A stretch of DNA of 64,000 nucleotides. Source: Calendula officinalis. Its lineage: Eukaryota; Streptophyta; Magnoliopsida; Asterales; Asteraceae. The DNA lies in assembly GCA_963853835.1 (NCBI GenBank), contig OY970834.1:25302365-25366364 (forward strand), in the 5' to 3' direction. Of the stretch, positions 43,372 through 56,000 are shown in pieces (the first letter of the stretch is position 1; every line of letters starts with the position of its first letter). The notes below the pieces were generated by a model. It made no database searches, had not been told where the DNA came from, and was given only the letters and a program-made list of their open reading frames with translations. The position numbers and the translations under genes were made by a program.

Positions 43372-44685
43372 TATTTACTTCATTTCAAAATTATTCATAA
43401 CATTTTTTGCATACTAAAATTAATATTTTTCTATATCAATTTTGCAGTTGTATCCACTACTCTTCCTGGTTTTAAAACTACAAATAACGGAACTAATATT
43501 TTTAATGTGAATGAAAATCAAAATATCAATCAATACATGAGTCATCATAATGAAGCATTCGCATCTTCATCAACATTTGTTAGAACTCACTTATCAAATG
43601 GTATTTTTTTAACTATACGATTCATAACATGAAATTAATATAACTTAATTTTAATTTTTGATATGTTATTTTTGCAGGTATATCGATTCCTACTCCTGGT
43701 GTAACACAACAGTTCAAGTTACAAACTGGTCGTCAAAAATTAAAAAGGAAGTTTGGTCCCCATATATCACATGATCCAATTTTTGATTTGACATTAGATG
43801 AAGATAATGTTGTCGAAGATGTAATTCAAAATGTTCATGTTGGTTTATCAAAAGGTATTGACTTACAACTAATTCTTTCAAGTTATTATTATATAAATTT
43901 TTGCAACACAATTTTTAAACGTAACGCATGCTTTATAAACTTTTTTTTATCCTTTTTAATAGATTATCTAGACCATGGTGATCAGACTTTTGTATGTGTA
44001 ATGTGTCATGCAAAATTTTGGAAGGCTGAAGCCGCTAGATGCAAAAAAATTCACAATACAAGTTATTCAATGTGTTGTAATTATGGTAAAGTTGAATTTC
44101 CAGATTTAGGTGTTCCACCGTAAAACTATCAAACTTATTTCGTGGTTCTGATTCAAAGAGCAAATATTTTATTAAGAACATACGCAAGTTTAACTCAATG
44201 TTTTCATTTACCTCGATGACTGGAAAAATTGATAACTCCATCAATTCCGGAAATGCTCCTTACATATTCAGATTAAAAGGTCAAAATCATCATAATATCG
44301 GAAGTCTTCTACCCTCAGATGGTGTCAGACCAAAATTCTCACAGCTCTACATATACGATACCGATAATGAGATATCAAACAGACAGTCATGTTTCAGGTA
44401 TATAGAAATACTATATTTTTTTAGTTTTTTACTTTATTATAATTTATATCAATTATTTAAATAAAGTTTTCCTTTATACATTTTTAAACAACAATTTTTT
44501 CATCTGTTGATATGCAGTTCATCAAAACACAATTCTTCGTCAAATGATTCATCAATTGAGATAACTATTATTCAAGAAATTAAGGAGATGCTGGATGCTA
44601 AAAATATTTTAGTTCAGGTTTATAGGATGGTAAGAGACACATTCGACCAAAACCCTGATTTAAATCTTAAATTACGTATTATAGG

Positions 44686-46436
44686 TGTAACATACGTGTT
44701 TTAAATTAAGGTATTTTAATTGTAAGTTCTATATTAGTTGATAATTGATAGGGATTTAAGTCTCAATAGTTAGAATTTTGATGAAAAATCTGTGTTTTCG
44801 GGTATTTGATTAAGTGGTACAAGTTAAAAAGGAAGAAAAATGCGAAAATGCAGCCTTTGTGGGAGATAGCGGCGCTATCTTAGAGATAGCGGCGCTATCT
44901 TGTGCAAATGGAACAGCCACTTGTTTTAGTGTTGGGCAAAACGCGAAAATTTGGGAGATAGCGGCTCTATCTTGAAGATAGAGGCGCTAAAAAGCAAGGG
45001 GTGGCAAGATAGCGGCGCTATCTTGTAGATAGCGGCGCTATCTTGTGCTGAACAGACATAAAAATGGGATTTTTCCCCATTTCAGCCTAACTCTCCTCTA
45101 GAACTTTCTCTCGTCGGGGGTGAGCGAATTTGGGTGTTTTTGGGTGTTCTTGGGCAGATTTTGGCTAGAAATCAAAGGACTTTCATCAATTGTGTTGATA
45201 ACCAAGGTATTTCTTCATCTCTAACACCATGTATGTGTATAAATTGATGTAATGAGTTAGTAGGTCAAGAACCCTAGTTGAATGTTGAGTTATAAATCTG
45301 AAAATTGAGATGGTACTCTTGTGTAACTGAGTATTTAGCTATGAGAATTGTAGATAGCATGTGATCATGTGCAAGTATGAGTAAATTGGTGGTCTAGGGT
45401 TTTGGTTCATCACCAAATTAGGGGAAATTGGTGACTAAGGTTTATCCTAGATATGATTATGGTTTAGAATTGTTGTTGAAATGTGTATAATTGTGATAGG
45501 TAAACCATTGGGAGGTTGTGATAACTCCATTGATCGGTGACATTGGAATTTCTCGGTTTGACATTGAAGTTGCTTGATCCCAGGTGAGTTCACTATGTGC
45601 AATGTGTATACTTTTAATTATATATGTGCAATGTGGTTAGATAGTGTTCCTTTCGATTGGATGCCTTATGTTTTGCCTTGATCATTGAGATTACCTTGTC
45701 AAACCGCAACATTTCCTTGACCCGTATGAGTGAAATGCCTTGAGTGATAATTCATTTCGTGAGGACCCATGGCGGTCCGAGTATTACTTCGTGTAATATG
45801 TCGGGCGGTGGACGCGGGAGTACCTGGCGGAGGAGTGGTATGGACCGTGGTGGTGAAGCTGGATCTTGGACTCATTTAGGGGTGCCTTGATCACCTTCAT
45901 CGGCCTCATTCCCTAATGGCCTAAGGGGGAATGACGCACTTTGTTGAATGCGGAATTGTACCTTGATCATTGTTGACCCGAAGATTGATATGTGATGCAT
46001 TGTGGTGATATAGTTGTGATAACCCGGTACTTTGACCCGTTAACATTTGTTTGTTTGTTTATATTGAGTTATATAATTATTTAGTATAACATTATGCATT
46101 GTGGAACTCACTAAGCTTTTATAGCTTACCCGTTTAGTTGTCACCATTTTTTTCAGGAAAAGATAAAGGCAAGGGAAAGTTAGTGGATAACTGAAGTTAG
46201 GGATTGCTAGAAGTTGGTCTTGAAGCTTGGAAGAGCTTCTCTTTTGGTATAGATTTGTGATATTTTGATGTACATCTTTTGGGTTGTTTAGTGGTTTGTA
46301 TCCGATATAGTTAGTTGCTCCATGATATGTATAATTTCTTTTGGTAAATATATTTAAAACTTGTATTTTGGTTAGTATTGGCTAAGTTAGATGTATATGA
46401 TGTTGAAAATGGTTGTTTTTGGGTCCGGTCCTTACA
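44686..46436 (+). repeat. Gypsy 5' LTR
   Basis: 1751 bp, TG...CA. It contains a cluster of AGATAGCGGCGCTATCT palindromes (44864-45045) and a CT-rich leader after about 45075. Confidence 0.95.
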
Positions 46437-46439
46437 ATA

Positions 46440-46451
46440 TGGTATCAGAGC
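46440..46451 (+). other. Gypsy primer-binding site
   Basis: TGGTATCAGAGC, three bases after the LTR end, is complementary to the initiator methionine tRNA 3' end. Confidence 0.9.
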
Positions 46452-46640
46452 ATTGGTTTGAGTGAACTAGGTATCATTGTGGTACTAGACTCAAACTTAG
46501 GCATTGATGGTATAGTGTATAGGCTAAGAGTTTAGGTCGGATACAAACCATAGGTTGGATACTTAATGGTGGGTCAATAGAAATGTTAGGGTGAGCGTTA
46601 TTTAATACTTTCATTATATTCTTATAAATTTCAGCTAGGG

Positions 46641-47606
46641 ATGGATCAAGGAAGTAGTAATAGTAATAATGATGGTTCAAGAAGTGAGGAGCACCCTGAA
46701 TTAACTCCTGCGGGTCCTCGAACCCAAGGAACAAACCTTATTAATCATGAAGAAGAAGAGGTGGTATCTCCGAGGGAGGAAAGGTTGATGAATAGGATGG
46801 CGAACATGGTTCGGGCCACCTTTGAACAATTTAGACGAGAAGAAAAGGAAAAGTCAAAAGAAAAGGAGAAGGTAGTAGATGAATCCCCGAGTAAGAAATC
46901 GGGTTCGGTCTCATTCAAAACTTTTCGTAGTAGCGGGGCCACGGAAGTTTCTGGCGTGTCTAATCATGTAGATGCATTGTTGTGGGTTGAAAACACGGAG
47001 AAAGTGTTTCGTATTTCTCGTGTGGCAAGAGATGATCAAACCGTTTATGTCACCGCCATGTTTACCGGTAAAGCCTTAACTTGGTGGAACAACACCTTCA
47101 AAATCCTTGATGAGGAAGAAAAGGATCATATGGCATGGGATGCCTTTAAGACTCGTTTCCTCGAACAATATTGCCCGAATGATATGAGAAGAAGGTTACA
47201 GAAGGAGTTCCTAGAACTTAAACAAGGAACTTTATCGGTAGACGAGTATGAAACATTGTTTAATCAAAAGGCACAGTTTGCCACGAAGTACATTCCGACT
47301 GAGGTTGAGAAAATCCAAATGTTTGTGGAAGGTTTGCGGTATGAAATCCAAGACTTTGTGAGCAACCGTGATATTCCGTCGTTTGCTAAGGCGGTTGAAT
47401 ATGCTCGAAGAAGAGAGCATGATTTGAGTCTTCGTGGGGAATTGACTCCCGAATCTAAACGTCAAAAGGTCGAACAAACTACTTCTTCTCCATCCGGTCG
47501 TCCTAATCGATTTCCCTCTAACCGTAGAACCCAATCTCAAGGGTCATTTCGGCCTCGTGGCCAATCGCAATCATTTTCTATTCAAGTAAGATCGAAATTA
47601 AAATAA
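46641..47606 (+). CDS. gag: Gypsy gag (capsid part)
   Basis: 321 codons from MDQGSSNSNN. An acidic/basic charged N-terminus leads to the Retrotrans_gag domain at about residues 100-235, with VTAMFTGKALTWWNNTF, AWDAFKTRFLEQYCP, LKQGTLSVDEYETLF and FVEGLRYEIQDFV. The tail is basic and Ser/Arg-rich. The frame ends shortly after FSIQVRSKLK, before the zinc knuckles. An AT-rich segment of about 75 bases (47587-47661) with GTAAGA and TTTTAG borders separates it from the knuckle region. It looks like a short intron, but removing it does not keep the downstream frame. Confidence 0.85.
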   Translation: MDQGSSNSNNDGSRSEEHPELTPAGPRTQGTNLINHEEEEVVSPREERLMNRMANMVRATFEQFRREEKEKSKEKEKVVDESPSKKSGSVSFKTFRSSGATEVSGVSNHVDALLWVENTEKVFRISRVARDDQTVYVTAMFTGKALTWWNNTFKILDEEEKDHMAWDAFKTRFLEQYCPNDMRRRLQKEFLELKQGTLSVDEYETLFNQKAQFATKYIPTEVEKIQMFVEGLRYEIQDFVSNRDIPSFAKAVEYARRREHDLSLRGELTPESKRQKVEQTTSSPSGRPNRFPSNRRTQSQGSFRPRGQSQSFSIQVRSKLK

Positions 47607-47635
47607 ATTCTATAATATGTATATGTTTATGAATT

Positions 47636-48499
47636 GTGTTTAATCATTTGAAATATTTTAGGGATGCTAACCGAGATTGCCAATCTTGTGGCAAGAATCA
47701 TCGAGGACGGTGTAATAGTGATCGTGGGCCCGTGAAGTGTTTTGGTTGTTATGAGGAAGGTCACATAAAATCGAGGTGCCCGAATAAAGATATCGTTTGT
47801 TATGGTTGCGGATTGGTGGGTCATCGGAGGCGTCAATGTCCTAATCCTTCTAATCGAACAGTTGAAATTCGAGGTTCGGTACAACAACCTCCACGAGTGG
47901 GGGCATCGAGTCAAAAGGAGGAGGTTCCTAGGGCTAGAAGTCGTGCCTTTCAGTTGACCCCGGAGGAAGCCCGGGAGGATCCAAATGTCGTTTCTGGTAT
48001 ATTTCTTGTTAATTCCCAACCCGCCCATATATTATTTGATTCTGGAGCTTCTGACTCCTTCGTATCTGTGAAATTTGCTAAATTGTTATCTGTGCTTCCA
48101 TCTCCTTTGTTGAATCCATTCTGTGTTGATATTGCGGGTAGTGAGACCCTGGTGGTCGATCGTGTATATAAGGATTGCTCGTTAGAGATAGATGATCATA
48201 AGTTCCTAGTAGATCTAGTGATGATAAATTTACCCAATTTTGATATTATTATTGGAATGGATTGGATGTCTAAGTACCATGCCGATATTATGTGTTATGA
48301 GAAAGTGATTAGAATTCCGGTACAAGGAAGAGAACCTTTGTACGTGTATGGTGAAAGTAAAATGAAGAAGAGGCGGGTGCTTTCTTTCTTGAAAGCTAGA
48401 AAATTGATGTCCCATGGATGTTATTCTTATTTAGCTTATGTTCTAAATCTAGTTGTAGAAGTTAAGAAATCAGTGAAAGATGTTCCCATCAATAAATGA
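47636..48499 (+). CDS. Gypsy zinc knuckles and protease
   Basis: 287 codons with three cysteine-histidine knuckles: CQSCGKNHRGRC, CFGCYEEGHIKSRC and CYGCGLVGHRRRQC (residues about 15-68). Then an aspartic protease with ILFDSGASDSF (active Asp about residue 135) and FDIIIGMDWM. The first residues before DANRDC are probably not translated from this ATG. The frame runs into a stop at 48497-48499 because of a one-base shift near 48490. The RT frame overlaps from 48480. Confidence 0.85.
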   Translation: MFNHLKYFRDANRDCQSCGKNHRGRCNSDRGPVKCFGCYEEGHIKSRCPNKDIVCYGCGLVGHRRRQCPNPSNRTVEIRGSVQQPPRVGASSQKEEVPRARSRAFQLTPEEAREDPNVVSGIFLVNSQPAHILFDSGASDSFVSVKFAKLLSVLPSPLLNPFCVDIAGSETLVVDRVYKDCSLEIDDHKFLVDLVMINLPNFDIIIGMDWMSKYHADIMCYEKVIRIPVQGREPLYVYGESKMKKRRVLSFLKARKLMSHGCYSYLAYVLNLVVEVKKSVKDVPINK

Positions 48500-49798
48500 A
48501 TTCCCGGATGTATTTCCCGAGGATTTACCCGGATTGCCACCTGATCGAGAAGTTGAATTTCGAATTGATCTTGTGCCGGGTGCGGCTCCGATAGCCAAAT
48601 CTCCTTATCGTTTAGCCCCGGCGGAAATGAAAGAAATCATGAGTCAATTGCAAGAGTTGCTTGATAAAGGGTTTATCCAACCGAGCGTGTCACCATGGGG
48701 TGCACCGGTTTTATTCGTTAAAAAGAAGGACGGGACGATGCGGATGTGTATCGATTATAGAGAACTTAATAAGGTGACAATCAAGAACAAATATCCGTTG
48801 CCTAGGATTGATGACCTTTTCGATCAACTGCAAGGTGCAGGTTATTTTTCTAAGATTGACTTAAGGTCCGGTTATCATCAGTTGAAGGTTTATAAAGAAG
48901 ATGTGCCAAAAACCGCTTTCCGAACTAGATATGGGCATTATGAATTCCTAGTCATGCCATTTGGTTTAACGAATGCTCCGGCTGCTTTTATGGATATGAT
49001 GAATCGGGTATGTCGTCCTATGTTGGATAAGTCGGTTATTGTTTTTATCGACGACATCTTAGTTTATTCTAAATCCGAAAGTGATCATGCATCGCACCTT
49101 CGTGAAATTCTTGATTTGTTGCGAAAAGAGAATTGTATGCCAAGTTTTCCAAATGTGAATTTTGGTTGCGCCAAGTTCAATTCCTCGGTCACGTGGTATC
49201 AGGTGAAGGTATATCGGTCGATCCTTCCAAGATCGAGGCGATTAAGAATTGGGAAGTGCCTCGAAATGCTTCCGAGATCCGGAGTTTCTTAGGTCTCGCG
49301 GGTTATTACCGCCGATTCATTTAAGATTTCTCTCGTATTGTCGTGCCTCTCACAAGTCTTACCCGAAAAGACGTGAATTATGAATGCGGTGAGGCACAAG
49401 AGAAAGCTTTTAGTGTGTTAAAAGATTGTTTGACAAATGCTCCAATTTTGTCATTACCCGAGGGTGAGGAAGACTTCGTTGTATATGGTGATGCATCGAA
49501 AATGGGGCTCGGGTGTGTTCTCATGCAACGGGGAAAAGTCATTGCTTATGCTTCCCGTCAATTGAAGGGGTATGAAAAGAATTATCCGACTCATGATCTT
49601 GAGTTATCCGCGGTAGTGTTTGCACTAAAGATTTGGCGGCATTATTTGTATGGGACTAAGTTCCAACTCTTTACCGATCATAAGAGTCTCAAATATATAT
49701 TTAGCCAACAATCGTTGAATATGCAACAACAACGTGCCATGGAACTTATAAAAGATTACAATTGTGAGATTTTGTATCATCCCGGTAAGCTAATGTAG
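48480..49798 (+). pseudogene. Gypsy reverse transcriptase and RNase H, broken
   Basis: RT blocks are complete: FPEDLPGLPPDREVEF, KKKDGTMRMCIDYRELN, YPLPRIDDLFDQL, FSKIDLRSGYHQ, and the catalytic FIDDILVYSK (about 49049). A frame shift near 49135 moves the sequence to the frame 49133-49324 (AKFSKCEFWL, FLGLAGYYRRF), which ends at a TAA at 49322-49324. After it, the frame 49343-49798 carries RNase H (VVYGDASKMGLGCVL, ELSAVVFALKIWRHYLYG, TDHKSLKYIFS). It ends at another one-base shift near 49787, in the region preceding integrase. Confidence 0.9.
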
Positions 49799-51305
49799 TC
49801 GCGGATGCTTTAAGTCGTAAGCCTTATCATTCGAGTATGTGTTATGCAGTATCCACCACAACATTGAAGTTTATTTTACTTGATGATCTTAAGAAGTGGC
49901 AAGATGAGGCGCTAAAACCCGAAAATATTAAGAAGGAAAGGATGGTGAATTATGAGAAAGATTTGGAAGTGAATGGTCGGGGTGTCAAAGTTTTTAATAA
50001 CCGATTATGGATACCGAGAATCGGAGATTTGAGAAGTGATGTGTTAAAAGAGGCTCATAGTTCAAAATTCTCAATTCACCCGGATATGAATAAAATGTAC
50101 CATGATATGAGATTGGATTATTGGTGGCCGGGAATGAAGAAGGATAGCGGGAAGTTTGTGCAAGAATGTAATGTTTGTGCACAAGTTAAAGCCGAACATC
50201 AAAAACCTTACGGAAGTTTGCAACCACTTAGCATTCCTGTTTGGAAGAAGAAATTTCCATGGATTTGATCACCAAACTTCCGAGAACCGCTCGTCAACAT
50301 GATTGTATTTGGGTGATTGTTGACCATTTGACCAAAAGTGCACATTTCCTTGCTATGAGGGAATCGGCACCGATGGATTCATGGGCACAAGTATATTTAG
50401 ACGAGATAGTTGCTAGACACGGCGTTCCTTTGAAGATTGTATCGGATAGGGATTCTCGTTTTACTTCAAATTTTTGGAGTAGCATGCAAAAAGAATTGGG
50501 ATCGAAAGTAGCTCTTAGTACCGCTTATCATCCTCAAACGGACGGGCAAACCGAGAGAACGATTCAAACGTTGGAAGACATGCTTAGGTCTTGTATTTTA
50601 GAATTCGGGGGAAGTTGGGATAAATATTTGTCATTAGCCGAATTTTCATATAATAATAGTTATCATTCGTCGGTTCGAATGGCACCTTATGAAGCGTTAT
50701 ATGGAAGAAAGTGTCGAACACCTTTGTGTTGGCGAGAAGTTGGAGAAAAGGTGTTGGTGGGACCCGAGTTGGTTCAAGATACAAGTGATAAAATTCGGAT
50801 TGTTCGAGAAAGAATGAAAACGGCCCAAGATCGTCAAAAGTCATACGCAGATAAAAGGCGAAAACCGATAGAGTTTTCGATAGACGATTTTGTGATGTTA
50901 AAAGTTTCTCCATGGAAGGGTGTCATGAGATTTGGGAAGAAAGGTAAATTAAGTCCTCGATTTATCGGCCCATTTAAGATCATAGAACGGGTCGGAAAAC
51001 AAGCTTATCGACTCGAATTACCAGAAGAATTGGCGGGTATTCACAATGTGTTTCATGTTAGCTATTTGAGACAGAGTCTTGGAGAGCACGATGAAACGGT
51101 ATCGTTGACCGAAGTCAAAGTCAACGAGAAATTGAGGTATGTAGAGGAACCGGAAGAAATAGTTGACCAAAAGTCGGTCAATCTCAAAAATAAGGAAATT
51201 CAGTTGGTATTAGTGAAATGGAAACATCATAGGGGCCCGAATTGCACATGGGAAAGAAGAGATGATATGACTGAGAAGTATCCGTTCTTGTTCAAGTCAA
51301 CATAA
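49799..51305 (+). pseudogene. Gypsy integrase with chromodomain, broken
   Basis: The first part (frame 49837-50268) has the HHCC zinc region (HSSKFSIHPDMNKMYHDMRL, then CNVCAQVK). A frame shift near 50245 leads to frame 50241-51305, with the DDE core (MDLITKLPR, IVSDRDSRFTSNFW, YHPQTDGQTERT), the GPF/Y-type region (LSPRFIGPFKIIERVG, NVFHVSYLR) and a C-terminal chromodomain (LVLVKWKHHRGPNCTWERRD). The chromodomain identifies a chromovirus; in this group it guides insertion to particular chromatin. Confidence 0.9.
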
Positions 51306-51322
51306 TTTCGGGACGAAATTCT

Positions 51323-51335
51323 CAAAAGGAGGAGG
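51323..51335 (+). other. Gypsy polypurine tract
   Basis: AAAAGGAGGAGG just before the 3' LTR primes plus-strand synthesis in this class. Confidence 0.8.
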
Positions 51336-51339
51336 TAAT

Positions 51340-53090
51340 TGTAACATACGTGTTTTAAATTAAGGTATTTTAATTGTAAGTTCTATATTAGTTGATAATT
51401 GATAGGGATTTAAGTCTCGATAGTTAGAATTTTGATGAAAAATCTGTGTTTTCGGGTATTTGATTAAGTGGTACAGGTTAAAAAGGAAGAAAAATGCGAA
51501 AATGCAGCCTTTGTGGGAGATAGCGGCGCTATCTTAGTGATAGCGGCGCTATCTTGGGCAAATGGAACAGCCACTTGTTTTAGTGTTGGGCAAAACGCGA
51601 AAATTTGGGAGATAGCGGCTCTATCTTGAAGATAGATGCGCTAAAAAGCAAGGGGTGGCAAGATAGCGGCGCTATCTTGTAGATAGCGGCGCTATCTTGT
51701 GCTGAACAGACATAAAAACGGGATTTTTCCCCATTTCAGCCTAACTCTCCTCTAGAACTTTCTCTCGTCGGGGGTGAGCGAATTTGGGTGTTTTTGGGTG
51801 TTCTTGGGCAGATTTTGGCTAGAAATCAAAGGACTTTCATCAATTGTGTTGATAACCAAGGTATTTCTTCATCTCTAACACCATGTATGTGTATAAATTG
51901 ATGTAATGAGTTAGTAGGTCAAGAACCCTAGTTGAATGTTGAGTTATAAATCTGAAAATTGAGATGGTACTCTTGTGTAACTGAGTATTTAGCTATGAGA
52001 ATTGTAGATAGCATGTGATCATGTGCAAGTATGAGTAAATTGGTGGTCTAGGGTTTTGGTTCATCACCAAATTAGGGGAAATTGGTGACTAAGGTTTATC
52101 CTAGATATGATTATGGTTTAGAATTGTTGTTGAAATGTGTATAATTGTGATAGGTAAACCATTGGGAGGTTGTGATAACTCCATTGATCGGTGACATTGG
52201 AATTTCTCGGTTTGACATTGAAGTTGCTTGATCCCAGGTGAGTTCACTATGTGCAATGTGTATACTTTTAATTATATATGTGCAATGTGGTTAGATAGTG
52301 TTCCTTTCGATTGGATGCCTTATGTTTTGCCTTGATCATTGAGATTACCTTGTCAAACCGCAACATTTCCTTGACCCGTATGAGTGAAATGCCTTGAGTG
52401 ATAATTCATTTCGTGAGGACCCATGGCGGTCCGAGTATTACTTCGTGTAATATGTCGGGCGGTGGACGCGGGAGTACCTGGCGGAGGAGTGGTATGGACC
52501 GTGGTGGTGAAGCTGGATCTTGGACTCATTTAGGGGTGCCTTGATCACCTTCATTGGCCTCATTCCCTAATGGCCTAAGGGGGAATGACGCACTTTGTTG
52601 AATGCGGAATTGTACCTTGATCATTGTTGACCCGAAGATTGATATGTGATGCATTGTGGTGATATAGTTGTGATAACCCGGTACTTTGACCCGTTAACAT
52701 GTGTTTGTTTGTTTATGTTGAGTTATATAATTATTTAGTATAACATTATGCATTGTGGAACTCACTAAGCTTTTATAGCTTACCCGTTTAGTTGTCACCA
52801 TTTTTTTCAGGAAAAGATAAAGGCAAGGGAAAGTTAGTGGATAACTGAAGTTAGGGATTGCTAGAAGTTGGTCTTGAAGCTTGGAAGAGCTTCTCTTTTG
52901 GTATAGATTTGTGATATTTTGATGTACATCTTTTGGGTTGTTTAGTGGTTTGTATCCGATATAGTTAGTTGCTCCATGATATGTATAATTTCTTTTGGTA
53001 AATATATTTAAAACTTGTATTTTGGTTAGTATTGGCTAAGTTAGATGTATATGATGTTGAAAATGGTTGTTTTTGGGTCCGGTCCTTACA
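51340..53090 (+). repeat. Gypsy 3' LTR
   Basis: 1751 bp, the same length as the 5' LTR, with about nine substitutions and no indel noticed. Confidence 0.95.
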
Positions 53091-56000
53091 ATAGGGAAAA
53101 GAGTACAAGATGGACGAACATACAATTTACCAAACGCTTCTGAAGTAGCCGCATTAATTGTTGGTGATATTGATGATACAAACAAAAGTTTAGATATTAT
53201 TGTTTAAACTAAAGATGGATTTCTTGAGCGTGTTAACGAGACGCATGTTTCTTATATTGCTCTTCAATATCCAATATTACTCCCATTTGGTGAAGATGGG
53301 TACAGAATTGATATTGCTCATAGAGATGTTACTGACACTACGAACTTAACATGGCAAAAGTGTACAATGCGTGAATGGTTCGCATATAGAATTCAAGATC
53401 GAGACCACATATTTTCAATAATTCTTAATTCCAGAAGGTTACTTCAACAGTTTTTGGTCGATGCATATGCTATGATTGAGACCGAGCGATTAAATTTCAT
53501 ACGTAATAAACAAAAAGAACTGAGGTGTGACACTTTCGAAAACTTACTAAATCAAAACAACCAACCTAATAAAAACATGGAAAACATCGGTAAACGTGTT
53601 ATATTACCTTCTTCGTTTACGGGCGGTGCACGTTATATGAGGCAAAATTATTTAGATGCCATGGCTCTTTGTAGCTGGTATGGATATCCTGATTTGTTCA
53701 TAACTGTAACATGCAATCCAAAGTGGCCAGAAATTAGAAGATTTCTTAATGACACAACACTTTGTGCAGAAGGCAGGCCTGATATACTATGTAGATTATT
53801 TAAAATCAAGCTAGATGCGTTGATTAAAGATATAAAAGATAAGGAATATTTTGGAAAAACTCAAGCTGGTACGTCATTTCATTACATTTTTATTTTTTAA
53901 AAATAATACACGCTTTTTTTAATTTATCCAAACATGCAATATTTTTATAATGCAGTTGTGTATACAATCGAGTTTCAAAAACGAGGATTGCCTCATTGTC
54001 ATATATGTGTTTTTCTACACTCCGATGCAAAGCTTCATACAACAGAACATATTGATCCTTTCATTTCAGCAGAAATTCCTAACATTCATGATGACCCGGA
54101 TTTGTACTCTCTTGTAAGTGAGTTTATGATTCATGGGCCATGTGGTGGTGAAAACATACATTGCCCGTGTATGGTGGACAACAAATGTTCAAAAAATTTC
54201 CCTAAAAAATTCAACAACACCACATCCGTAGATGCAAATGGTTACCCTGTGTATAGAAGGTGAGATGATGGGGCTTTTGTTGAGAAATCTGGAGTTAAGT
54301 TGGATAACAGAAGTGTAGTTGCTTATAACCCATTTCTTTTGAAAAGATATCAATCACACATTAATGTTGAGTGGTGCAATCAATCAGCTTCAATAAAATA
54401 TTTGTTTAAATATATTAACAAAGGTCCTGATAGAGCTACTTTAGAGGTTGTGCAATCAAACAATGAAGGAGTAAATAAAGAAACAGTAGACGAAATTAAA
54501 GAATTTTATGATTGTAGGTATCTATCTGCTTGTGAAGCTACATGGAGAATTTATAGCTATGACGTCCATTACAGGACTCCGTCTGTTGTAAGACTTCCTT
54601 TCCTTCTTCCTGGTAAACAAAGTGTTGTTTACGGTTCTGGTGATTATATTGACAATGTTCTAAGTAAACCGTCAGTTGCTTCTTCGATGTTTTTAGCTTG
54701 GATGGATTGTAACAGAATTAATAAAACGGCTGAAAAACTTACATACATCCAATTCCCCACAAAATTTGTTTGGAAACTTGAAAAACGTTGCTGGGAACCA
54801 CGTAAATCGGGTTATGCAATCGGTAGAATTCATTCGGTTCCTCCAAATGCTGGTGAAGCTTATTTTTTAAGAATTCTATTGAACAAAGTTGAAGGCCCAA
54901 AATCTTTTGAAGCACTCCGTACTGTAAATGGTTGTCTACAGCCTACGTTTAGAGATGCATGTTTTGAAATGGGTTTGTTAGATGATGGTATGGAATACAT
55001 AGATGCTATTAAAGAAGCAAGCTTTTCTGGAACTGGTTATTATTTACGTTCTCTATTTGCAATAATGTTAACAACAAACAGTTTGTCTAGACCGGAAGTT
55101 GTATGGCAAAGTACATGGCAATATTTATCAGATGGCATTTTGTATCGTCAACAACGCAGGTTCAATAACACAGGTATTATAAACTTTCATACGCTTATAA
55201 TACAACATTCTAATATCATATACTTTTATTTTATTTTTACGCTAACATATTTTATTTCCGTTATAGATTTATCTCTTACGGACACACAACTGCAAAACTT
55301 GACATTGTACGAGATAGAATCTATTCTAAACCTTAACAATTCTAGCCTAAAATTTTTTCCTCAAATGCCATATCCTGATGACGATTCTTTAGAATCTTCA
55401 AACAATCGTCTGATTGCTGACGAGTTGTCTTATGATAAAATAACGTTGGAAAATGAATTTCATCAATATTTAAATTCATTAACGGATGAACAACGCGATA
55501 TTTTTGATGATATTATGACATCTGTTAATAATGATAACGGGGGGGGGGGGGTGTACTTTGTTTATGGTTACGGTGGAACTGGTAAAACCTTCTTATGGAG
55601 AACTCTTTCATCCGCCCTCAGGTCCAATGAAAGAATTGTTTTAAATGTTGCTTCAAGTGGTATTGCTTCTTTATTACTATCCGGAGGTAGGACTGCTCAC
55701 TCTAGGTTTCATATACCTTTCTATCTTAATTAAGATTCTATGTGTTCTATAAGTGCAAATAATGATGTAGCAATGTTAATTAGAAAAACAAGCCTTATAA
55801 TATGGGATGAAGCACCAATGGTTCATAAACATGCTTTTGAAGCGTTAGATAGAACATTCAAGTATATTTTAAGAGATGGTAACAGTGAACTCCCATTTGG
55901 AGGAAAAGTAATTGTGTTTGGAGGTGATTTTAGACAAATTCTACCGGTTGTGCCAAATGGGACTAGACAAGATATATTAAATGCATCATTGAGTTCTTCG

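Larger units (their letters stand above)
44686..53090 (+). mobile_element. Ty3/gypsy chromovirus, full length, TSD ATAGG
   Basis: Two 1751-bp LTRs (44686-46436 and 51340-53090) begin TGTAAC and end TTACA. ATAGG stands at 44681-44685 and 53091-53095. A PBS for initiator Met tRNA and a polypurine tract are present. Domain order is gag, zinc knuckles, protease, RT, RNase H, integrase, chromodomain, so it is a Ty3/gypsy chromovirus, probably of the Tekay/Del group. I spotted about nine differences between the LTRs (about 0.5%), so the insertion is recent. The internal frames carry at least five breaks, so this copy cannot encode one continuous polyprotein. It is inserted in the Helitron RepHel gene. 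Confidence 0.95.

Noticed and set aside
55541..55552. Run of about eleven G as a G-quadruplex or regulatory site
   Set aside because: It lies in the helicase reading frame just before Walker A and is more likely a mutated Gly run or a length error.
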